From Xiphias gladius (Eukaryota; Chordata; Actinopteri; Istiophoriformes; Xiphiidae), in assembly GCF_016859285.1 (NCBI RefSeq), contig NC_053407.1, positions 6,006,857-6,070,856 of the forward strand: a DNA stretch of 64,000 bases, given 5' to 3'. Both the position numbers and the translations under genes were made by a program. This document shows, one piece after another, positions 25,366 through 36,600 of this stretch; the first letter of the stretch is position 1, and every line of letters begins with the position of its first letter. The notes under the pieces were generated by a model. It was not told where the DNA came from and searched no databases. It worked only from the letters and a program-made list of their open reading frames with translations.

Positions 25366-26339
25366 GTTTCATTCTGTTCGTGTTTGTAGGTGTTGGAAAT
25401 CCAATCATTTTTGTACATGAACATATTGCTTATCTATCCCACTACAAAGATTATTGGGGAAGTAAGTCAAAAACATCCCATAAAAACGGACTCGGATGAT
25501 TTCTGCATATAGGCAGTTTATAAGTTTATTATATATTATCTTGTTGTAATACATCAATACACAATAGCACTGAAAATATCGGAAAGTTCAGAAATTGATC
25601 TTAAGTAAATGCACTAAAACTACATGCAGAAAGACACATGTATAAGAGTTTTTGCCAAAGTGTGCCACGAGTGCGTTTTCTCTATGTTTGGTAAATACCT
25701 TGTGTGTTCAGGGATTAAAGTCTAACAGTCATGTGGTCAGCTCTATACCAAGTATGACATTTTTGAGGAGACCATTATGCAACACTACTACATATCACAC
25801 ACAGAGCAAGCTTGGGAAAATCTAGTTTGATTAGATGAATCTTCCATGTTCCCCTTGGGAAGATCAGTCAAAATATCGAACACGGATGAGACAGAATAAA
25901 AATTTCTGCAACAACAAAATTTAAAGATGCTGCATGCTTATGCTCATGAATAGTTTTCTTGACTGCAGCAAATTATGTTCACACTGTGTCTTTGCAAAAG
26001 AAGTTTCACAGCAGACACACTCACTGCAGGTAATGCACAAGTGTCATTAATCACATTAATGAATGCTCAGTTCCACTTACGTGTCCCATTAAGCCAAGCA
26101 GAGAGCCAGCATCCACAGGACCAGAAACTGGTACAGCTAAATGTAATGCAGGCTTTATTGAGGTAATTAATGACAGCTGTGGTTTTCTTGCTCTGATGTC
26201 ACAATGTCCTCTGTGAATATGATCTATTATTTGTTAGGAAGAAAGCTTTTGCAGTTGCACCCAAATGTATTTTGTTTGACCCTTCCTTTAGATCCCAGGA
26301 TGGATTATATTGTAATAACCAAAATTACACTTATTCTTG
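25366..26339. other. uba2-ca5a spacer, left part
   Basis: No gene, RNA or repeat recognised. Confidence 0.6.
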
Positions 26340-26347
26340 GCAGTTAT

Positions 26348-26926
26348 CAGTGGTGGGAGGAACTAAGTACTATTACTCAAGTACTGTATTCTAATACATT
26401 ATTGAGGTACTTGTATGTCACTTGTGTATTTCCATTTTATTCTAGTCCACCTTTCAAAGAAAAATGGTGTACTATTTACTCTACAACATTTATCTGACAA
26501 CTGTAGTTAATGACCTTAGTTAAGTTTATCCATTCTAAAGAAATTGTTACAAATAAAACTACTCAGGAGTATATGATGTTGTTAAAACTTGCTCCATCCC
26601 ACATTTAAATGCTGTTTACACAGTAAAGCACCAGGAAAACCACATTATAATTATATACATAATAACATAACATTATGAAAAGGGCCATTCTGCATAATTA
26701 GTCATTTTCCTTGATTCTTTAATTAAAATATTTAATTAATTAAATATTAAAATATAATTCAGGACTTTTACTTGTAATGGAGTGTACTTTATAGATTTTT
26801 TACTGAAGTACAAGTAAAAGTAGAAATACTACAGTATTTAAATTACTACAGTATTTCTACTTTCCAGCTATTGTGAATATCCCTACGTAGAGTATAATGT
26901 CGATTTGTATACTTCTTCCACCATTG
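26348..26926. mobile_element. Non-autonomous hAT element (MITE) with perfect target duplication
   Basis: A 579-bp AT-rich element. Left end CAGTGGTGGGAGGAACTAAG; right end read inward CAATGGTGGAAGAAGTATAC. It is flanked by a perfect 8-bp direct repeat GCAGTTAT (26340-26347 and 26927-26934), the hallmark of hAT insertions. No open frame of note. The terminal and TACTTGTAATGGAGT-like sequences match a family I recall as abundant in teleosts. Confidence 0.88.
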
Positions 26927-26934
26927 GCAGTTAT

Positions 26935-27275
26935 TGAGTTATTAAAGTAAAATACTTTACATGGATAAAGTAAATACATTTTTTAAAAAGAAATACATTT
27001 ATGTGTACTACATATACTAAATTTATACTGTAAATGGAGATGTTGATATATAGTTGGAAAGTTACTGGAATACTGGAATTGTATATGCTTCCCTGATTAT
27101 TATTATTATAGCTACTATTATTATTGCCTTTATAATTAATATTACGGCATTGTAAGATGTTGATTATGATTGTAAAAGTGTACATAAACAATTTATTCTC
27201 ATTTTAAAGAATAGTCTACCTGTCTGCTTCATAGCTGTAATAAGTCTGTTCTGTTCTATTCAATTTAGCCTACAT
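26935..27275. other. Spacer between hAT element and ca5a promoter
   Basis: Very AT-rich, with short ATT/TTA runs near 27095-27125. No gene seen. Confidence 0.6.
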
Positions 27276-27284
27276 TGATGCAAT
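27276..27284 (+). promoter_or_regulatory. C/EBP-ATF response element (TGATGCAAT) upstream of ca5a
   Basis: Exact match to the ATF4/CARE consensus TGATGNAAN, 361 bases upstream of the ca5a start codon. Sequence match only. Confidence 0.35.
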
Positions 27285-27322
27285 ATGCTTCCAGTCCACC
27301 GTCATCACTATCGCTAACGCCC

Positions 27323-27362
27323 CTCAGAGGAGGCCTCTGATTGGTCAGAGGTCTCCTCTGAG
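27323..27362. promoter_or_regulatory. ca5a: ca5a promoter hairpin with CCAAT box in the loop
   Basis: Eighteen-base arms pairing at 17 of 18 positions flank the loop TTGG. The arm-loop junction makes GATTGG, an inverted CCAAT box. It sits about 280 bases before the ca5a start at the edge of a GC-richer segment, next to a poly-C tract (27363-27374). Confidence 0.5.
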
Positions 27363-27644
27363 CCCCCCCCCCCCGTGCAAAGCGAAAGCCTGCCCTTTCC
27401 CCCGCCTCCAGGCGAACAGTAGTAGGGCAGAGACAAAGGAGAGCGGCCAGTCAATACTTTTGTTTTGAACAGGTTCAGTGCTGACTGAAAGCTAACTTTT
27501 GTGGAGTTAAACAAGACTTAATGCTAGCTAACCGTTAGCTTCAGATAAAAAAAAAAAAAACGCGACGAGAAACGGTCAAGGACGTTTAAGCGCTTCTTGT
27601 AGCCGCCTGCAGTGCCTGCAGCTGGTAACGTCAGGTTGATCAAT

Positions 27645-30600
27645 ATGGTGACTTTGTCATCCGTAATAAGACCTCTGGCTTCCCAGCTTCACCGACAGCT
27701 CGTCAGACACACCAAGAGTCACCGTATAACGCCTGTCAGAGGATGCAACCTCACGGCGTGCTCAAGCAAATATGTGCTGTCGCAGAGTAAGTACTATTGG
27801 AAAACATTTTACAGAGCTGCACACAATGTCTCGTCTCTCCAGCGCATCGACGCAGTTGTTTGTTATCATACAGCTTCAAGGAGAAGTATTTTAATCTCAG
27901 ACATTATTCCCCACAGTGGCAGTGTATGTATCAGCATGTCGGTGGTTTGATTTTGGCACTCATTCGGGCTTTAGGACCTTTGAGTGTGGGTCCCACAGCA
28001 TTAGTTAATGGTCACTTTTGTTGTCATCTGAGAAACGTGCACAAGGAGGATTAGAAAGCTTGGACTGGAGCTACCTCATCACTGGATTTGGATCAAACAC
28101 TTCTCTGTTGACTCAGCTGTTTCGGAAACTGACCTGAGACTCCTGGTTTTCCAAACAAGCATAAAGATCCGTCATCACTGTCCCACACAGGGCCATTTGA
28201 CGCCCTCTGACCTACATTGGGGTCTGTAAATTAAGTTACTACATATAGTTTCAGGGAACTTGTTTGCAGATTTTCATATGCACAGGGAAATTCCTGTTAT
28301 TCCACACACTTTAATTATTTCGTGCCTTTATTATCTCCACCACATCTTCATTGTGTACATACCATGGTAATTCCTCATTGAGGTTTGTTTGATCATGTGA
28401 ACTTTGGATAAAATGTTAATATTCTGAATCTTAACAGTGAAGTCATAATATACGTGTATGGCCATTAAGAATATATTGCATGCAACTTCAAGAGCATTAC
28501 TTTAATTTGCATGTTAGACCTCTGGTGTGAGTCACTTTTGAATTGAAAGACACCTGAGCCTGTCTGAGGAGTCACAACAACTTCCTCACCACGCCCAATA
28601 ACATAAGCCATGTTCATTATCTTTCTTCACTATCTCATGTTAGTTACAACCACAGAGTCATCATGCAAAAAACCTTTGGAAGTGGAAAAACAGTCCAGTT
28701 CAGCAGCGCTTTTATGTTCAACCACGACAATAAACCCATTTCATATTTAACTCTAACAAGTTTGTTGTACTGAGCAAGGTCTGGCCAAAGCTTTATGAAA
28801 GGGGTTCTGGTTTGTCTTTGGAGTGGTCCACTAGAAATTGGGTTTATTGACACTTCATTGGCCTCCCCTTTGATCTGTCCTGATGCACTTTGTATTTTTC
28901 TTTGTAAAGTGACATCTCTGCTTTCTCAATTCTTCAGGTAAAAACATCTGACTCTCAGAAAATTGATGCAGCCTGTGCTTTCCTGAAATAGGGAAGAATA
29001 TTGCCATCATTTTAGCATGGGGGCTATAGAAAGTTTTAGCACTTGGTACCCTAAATTGAGCTTCTCGGGAACAGCCTCAGATAGGATACAAATTCCAGCT
29101 CCTTCAGTGGGTTTGGTAGACCCCGTCCCCAGTGCCAAACATGAACCTTAATCTGCAACGTAAGAGAGCTTGCAAGTAGTTTTGGTAGAGCTTGTCAGGA
29201 GTGACACACACCCTGAGAAGAACGTGCTGCTTGAAAACCTTAACTCAGGGATCACAAGTCCCTCGGAAGATCAGTTGAACCAAATGACAAAATACACATT
29301 TTTCCACTTACCACGGTGTTATCTTGTCATGCAGACACTAGATTTTATCTGCAGAGTTTTTGAGATAAGGTCTTCTCTGGGTAATCCAAAGACCTCACTG
29401 TGAACAATTTTTTTCAGTAGAAAATATTTCCAGTGAAAATGTGTGAATTACCCAGAGTAACTGCCTTTCTGTGTTTTAGCCTGTGTACTTCAAATTCTAT
29501 ATTACTGTCAACTGACTGTTGTACTTTACATTACTGTCAGATTATTTTTCAAGGCATGCAGTAATGTTTTAGATTTTTGAATGTGTTCCTCATACCTTTT
29601 GAAACAGCTACTCACTTACATTTACAGTATTTCTATAAAGTATTGTTGGGCGAAATGACATTTGCCACATGGCACTAGATCAATCCTCCCACAAACGGGA
29701 TAGGTTCATGGCGCCTCTTATACAAACAACTGAAAAAATGGTCTAACTGACATGTAAAAGCCCGTTGAGGAAAATTTATGACTTGTGATTTTCGGATATA
29801 TTAATAGAATTGACACAAAAAATATTCAGAGATAACCCAGTCAAGGTCCAAGTGTATGAGAGTCCACTATTCAGCTCCTGAAGAGTTGTAGCTGCTTGTT
29901 CTGTTGCTATCAAATACAGATAATCTTTAAGATAGTTCTCCATGAGTAAGTATGGTCCACTTTACTGAGACACATGTTCAACAGATCAAGCATTGGATAG
30001 TGATGTTTTTCCATTTACCTTGCTGCCAAAGAGATGTTCTATAGGCATAATGCAATATTAACACAAAAAATACTGTATTACCTAAAAGATGTACTATCTC
30101 AGCCAAGAATGTTTTCACTGTAGGGCATTACCACAGTTGATGGATTAATGTACCTGTCCTGACACCACCATGATAATTACAATATACATCGACATTGCAA
30201 TGTAATTAGATCTATCGTAATAGAAATGAGTCAAAGAGATTACATCCTTATTGCCCATCTATACTATATAGTATGAAACAGAGACTTAGAAACTTGGAGT
30301 CTTTCACAGTAAACATCTGCTTTTACTGTGTGTAAACCTATGCCATTGTTTGATGGTTATGCTGTGCATACTTCTGGTCAGGACTTTCACCTGCTACCAG
30401 CAAGTTGGCTTTCATACTGTCCAGCCACCGGAAACCAGTGGCTTCCACAAATGTAGAAAAAACACATCCATAAATTAAAAACACATTGTTTGGACAACAG
30501 AGTAACCTAACGTATTTGACCATTTTCCACGGGCCTGGTATATTGCAATTTAATAACATTGTGCGGTGCCAAGTTCCCTAGCTGGCGTCACAGCAGGTGA

Positions 30601-33600
30601 TTGCCTCACTGCTGCACGCTATTGTGGCCCTGCTTGGTAGCTGGACTGATTCACCTGTGATGGTCTCTTCCCTCAAATAAAAGCTTTGTCTTGTGCTTAA
30701 CCCATTGGCTGAAAACATACGTTGTAGTGCAACTCGAAAGAAAGCAATATCTTTGAAAGTCGCCATGTGTCCACCAGTCAGCACTGCTTCACATCCTTGG
30801 CAGCATCGAAGGGCCAATAATAGTCTGGCATATTGGATCAGTACATCCCTTATCGTTGTGAGGCTTTTATTGTGAAACACCTATAGGAAATGCGATGTGT
30901 TTGTCACTGAGTTAGCAGAATTTTGCGAGCTGAGCTGTTGTTTAACAAAAATTGGTCTGCATGACAAGATATGGACATCTTGTGCTGTACCAGCATGGCA
31001 CGAGTGTAACTCCCCCATCAAAAATGTCATTTGTGATTTGTTGTTAAAAAATAAGAATGTACAACAACAGCAGTGTGTTCTTTGAATGGTGAAGAATGGT
31101 AGGGTACTGGTTAGTACAAAAAGCTTCTTCTTTCTTTTTTTTTTCTTTTTTTTTTTTCTTTCCCAGGTTCCTGGGTTAAACAAGTGACCAGGTGAAGGTT
31201 CAGCATTATCAGCATATTTCTCAAGGGCACTTCTGCAGGACATGTGTTTATTGCAGGAGTTTAATCTGTGTTCAGGTTTGCTCTATGCATGCTGGTCCCT
31301 CTTACTCATACTCATACTCATACACTTCATACTCATACATTGCAATGACTTATGACTGTTGATGCAGAAGACTTAGTTGGGGTTTTAGAACGCATTCCCT
31401 TCATACACACTTGTCATTTTCTGACTCAAACGTCTGGCTGGCATGACACTCTCAGGAGGACTACAAACTATTGACACAGTGGGACTGACATGCCAAAAAT
31501 CAGAGCAACTTACAGTTGACAGTTACCAAGTGAATGCGCATGAATGGCTTTGTAAGCAGTTATTGTGAGTCCGTGCAATAACAGAGTCAGGCGGCCAACT
31601 CCCCCAGGAGGAGCCAGTGAAATCCGATAAAGATGAAGGTCATCTCCCAGTTGGACCTGTTCAGCTTGGCTCACAGAAGAAATCTTAAGCCCTGTGCTGA
31701 ATGAATGGAGAGGAAAACAATAAAATGAGATGCTTTTGTGCCCTTGACAACCACACTGGAAAGATTTTTTTCTGTAGATCTCTGTTGGTAGAGGGAGGGA
31801 GACAGCTTTAAACTGGGGGGGGGGTTATAAGTAGAAGATTTTAAAAGTGGAGTTAATGTTTTCTGGGTGGATTTCAAGGGTAAAGGAAAACAAAAAGGAG
31901 TGAGGTAGGGAAAGTGAATGAGTTGACAGTCGTTGGTCCAAGTTGGCAGTTTGACTGGCCAGAGGTCCTGGTCTGATTCCCCTGCTGTGGATGGAAGCTG
32001 GGGGCATGCCAGGACATTCCGCGTGTCACTTTCTGTATAGCCAGCCTACTTTGCTCTTATTTTGTAATTTCCTTTTAGGAAAAAAATATAAGAGGACTAG
32101 AAGGAAGTACTATTACTCATTTGTTCCTTTTTCGTTCAGTTTCTTCAAACAGCTCAAGGAAGAAGGATTGTGTGCGTCTCTTTAGCACTGTCATTGTGAA
32201 GTTTTTGAATGATTTTCTATGAGGCAACTTTAATTTTTTTGTTTCAAAATGGACTATCTAAAAATGCAGGAGGCAGCAGAGTGCAACATGAAAAGTATGT
32301 GTAAGAATTTTCTTTCCACTTTTCTGATTTACCTGTACTAAACAGCAGGAGCTGTGATTTAGCTATGGGATTTTTAAATTTTAAAATCTTACGGATTTTT
32401 CTCTTTGAATTTCCTTCCTCTGCTTCTTCTTTTCTTCTTCCTCTCTCCTCCCCTCCAGTGCATCCCATGTGGCAGGGGCCCCTTGCGGTACCAGGAGGTG
32501 ATCGCCAGTCTCCAATTGACATTGTTACACGGAAGAGTGTCTTTGATTCAGAGCTGAAGCCTCTGGTCACCGATTACGACCCAGAGACCTGCCAACAAAT
32601 CTGGAATAATGGTTACTCCTTCCTGGTGGAGTATGATGACACTACAGACAAGTCAAGTGAGTACTCGTATGTCGTTTTATACAGTATATATTGTCCTTCA
32701 ATATATATTAAAATTGACTCAGTTCTGCCATTAATTGCTCTGTAGAAATCTAGAAAAAAAAATTAAGGTTTGTTCCATATTAGTTCCTCATTATTAACTA
32801 CTAGATTGGGAGCAAGTCAGTAGTTTGCCTTTAAATCTGAATGGACAAAGGGAAATATCAGCAGGGGAAATGCATGTTTTGATCTACACAGGAGGATTAT
32901 CTTCTTCTTAATCCCACGCCTTAAAGAACCCTCAGTCTGTAGGAAAATCCAATACTATGCTTCAAGTAAAAATGCTGTTTAAAAAACACTACCACAAGGA
33001 TCTGGTGATTGTCATGTGACTTGTGTGTCTCTCCTGATCTCAACAACTATTGTGAGGTCCGTGTTTTAAAGTGTTGGTAATTTTGGTATAATTACTGGGC
33101 TAAACCAAAACACCATAACTGTCCAAACCATCATAACTCTAAATATAGATATTATTTTGGTAAAATTACAAATGTTTTAAAGCTGCAACAGAAAAATGTG
33201 GAAAAGGATACGGCAAGGATACAAGGATATGACAGAACAGGTTTTTATTACCAGTAATAAAAAAAATGGAGTGATCTTGGCATGAGTGCAGGTACGACAA
33301 GTCTAGATTCAGCCTTTAAATTTTTTTTTTTTTTTTTTTTTTGACAACAAACATGTCATGCTGTAATGTATAGATATAGTGGTGTCCTTATCTGTTGGTA
33401 ATGTTACTGTCACCAATAAACAGTTTATGGGGGCAATAAAAAGTAATTTCTTTATAGGTAATTGCAGCCCATCACATGTTTCCTGGATTTTTCTAGGACA
33501 GTGTGACTGCCTTAACAACCTGTTCCTCAGCAGATGTCCTCAGTGAAATCATTTCCTCCTTTTGAGGAAGTAAAACTTATAATTCTAACAGTTACTCGAC

Positions 33601-36600
33601 AGTTTGGGATATTATCTGATATTTCTGGAGGACCGTTTGTGAAAGGATTGTGAAATCTTTATTTGTCAAAATGTAATGCACTGATCTACATGTCCTTTAA
33701 CTTTCTGGTGCAGTGCTGACAGGGGGCCCCCTTCAAGACAAATTCAAGCTTTGTCAGTTCCACTTCCATTGGGGTGAGAGCAACGCCTGGGGGTCAGAGC
33801 ACACTGTGGACAGGAGGCTGTTCCCTGCAGAGGTATTGCATCTGTGTTATATCATTGATACCCTAACACAGACAAAGAGTACATGAAACTATTCCTGCAT
33901 TGGGTTTTTGCAGGGACAAAAGAGGATCACGTAAAAACACACAACCAACTTCAACACTGTACCATAAAAAGCAGCATGTTTTTTTATTGAAGTATGAAGG
34001 TGTATGGGTTTTAGCACATGAAAGGAAGGAAATATTTCCGTAATAGTGTCAGGATGCTGTTTTTTCTTTTTAATATTGTAGCAGCTATTTGGGGAATGCT
34101 ACAGAATCTACAGAATCTCTTAATATTATGAGCATATACAGGGGATATAGACAACAAGAACACTTCAAAGGATAACACAGTCCTAGAGAACAACACCAAA
34201 AAAATACAGCTAGAGCCACTCCTATATAGTTAAACATTCATGCTTCATCTTTATCCCTATCTTTCATTCCTACGTTGCAAGATGATAAATATCCACACAG
34301 TAGAGATTTTGCTATATTGTTTATATCAAGGTAGTTATCCCCTCAAAGAGTTACTTAACTCCAGGCTGAAAATTAGTATTTTACTGCTTTCTCTTATTTA
34401 CAGTGTGTTGCACCTGTAACCATACTCAGCACTGGAGGTCAGCAAAAACAAAACTTTCTGATGGCGTTAAGTTACTTTTTAATATCTCTGGTTGTATTTG
34501 GCCATTGCAGGCAATGATACAATACAGAGGGTTTTTTTTTTTTGTACCTTGATTTCTAAACTAATACATCTGTATTGCCCAAACTTACTGCTGGACCACT
34601 TACCCCTGCAATGTCATTCTCTGTGCTAGATAGAAACATCATAGTGGTAAACAAAATCATTAATCATGTTTGAAGGTATAGCAAGTCCAATTCATTAACT
34701 GACTGGGCTGTACAAGCACATCATACCTGTAACAGCAGTATCCTGTTATGCACACCCTCTGCTGTTGCTATAAAAAAAAAAAACCCTGACATACCTGCTG
34801 CTGGGTTAATTTAGCATGTCGATTTCAGAGGCGTGTCAGGTCTGTGTGTTTTATAGTTTATCCAAGCCACTGAATTGAAAAAGTCAGACATGTAGTTCAA
34901 TAGAAAGCAGGTAATAGAGAGATTGAGTTAGTCCTCTGTAATTACCTTCCACGGGACCAAATGTTTTCTTAACGTTTAAAAGATGAAAGGAGAAATAGAA
35001 GAAAACAAATCTTAACACTGCACTGTTTAAACACATTGAATGTTGATTTCGTTTGATTTCGTCACTTTTTTTCGATTCATTTGTCCCTCTTGAAATGCCT
35101 GGAAAAATACTTAGAGTACTCTACCGATAACAATAAGTTTGGTGTAGAAAAGGCTTTATCATGCCACATCTGTATCAGAGTTTTTCCTCTGCTGGTTTTA
35201 TAGCTAATGTCAGGAATGCTGCCAGATTCTTTGATCCAGCACTGTTCCTTTGTTACTCTTTTATGTAAGTAAAGCCAAACCCAGACGTATAGGGTGTGTT
35301 TTTCTGTCAGCAGGTGGGATTTGTAACTGGTACAGTTTTTCTGCCTCATGTTTGACCACAGAACATCTATTTTCATGATGTTCCATTAACTCCAGCACAC
35401 TTACATTACAAGAGCTTCCACTGTTCTTTGTTTGCGTGTGTGTGTGCGTGCACCCTTGTTTGTGGTGTTTAGAGTGTGTTCATATCATGATTCTCATCAC
35501 TCAGCAGTCTTTGTATCTGTGTGTGTGCAGAGGATCAAGTTACAGTTCTGACTAACAACTTTGTCCCAACCTTTTGGGACAAATTTTGTTCATACATGTG
35601 AGTTTTCAAGCATATTGTTTGAGTATGTGTAAATGATCAGAGCTGCTGTTATTAATTTGCAATCAAATGTAAGTCAACACAAGTTACAAAACACATCAAA
35701 GTGAATTCAAAATAAGTGAGTCTCATGAAGAAACTCTTATTTTGAAAAGAGAAAAGAAGGCAAGAAAGAATTAGTGGGTCATTTGGAGGACAGAAGTAGT
35801 GGGCCTGGGTTGAGGACAGAGGGGTTGAAAAGATCACTGTTATGGGTTACAGTCACACAAACACACACACACACAAACTTACACATGAGTTCATGATGGG
35901 TTTTGTATGCTGTGTGTGCTCCTAGCTCCACTTGGTCCACTGGAACTCTGACAAGTACAGTCTGTTCGAGGAGGCAGTGATGGAGGACAACGGACTGGCT
36001 GTGATTGGAGTCTTTCTTAAGGTACACACATGTGCAAGAACACAGAAACTTGTTTAAACCTACCTTGTGGAGCAAGGTGAACAGGCACTTTCTGCTATGT
36101 GTTGAATGTATACATTATATGGTATGTACCATATGCGGCTTTGCACTGTGATTACACTCCAGACCAATAATCCTTGTGTAGGTGGGAAAGAGACACGAAG
36201 GGCTGCAGAAACTGGTAGACGCTCTCCCTGCGATCAGACACAAGGTTAGTCCACATTCACACACATCACTATGGTGCTTTTTTTAAGATGGTATGCTAAT
36301 CTCTGAAAAATACTCATCAGTCTACTGATCAAATATACTGACCCATACAGTCCATTTAATGTCTGCTATTGAATGGTGATAGCACTTTACTGGAAGATAG
36401 GCACTGATGACCTGAAGGGGTTAAGTAGAAACACTACAAGTCTGGAGAGACAGGCCTCAGTCACAGGTGTCATAATATCTACAAGTACTGAAGGGCCTTT
36501 TTCCCCAAATAGTTGCAGGAACTAAATTTAGGGACCAGATCTGGAACTAAAAAACCCTTCGGACACATTCCTGTTTGCATACATGTGATAAGACAAATTA

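Noticed and set aside
27612..27644. Upstream in-frame extension of ca5a
   Set aside because: It would need a GTG start; the ATG at 27645 gives a normal mitochondrial leader.
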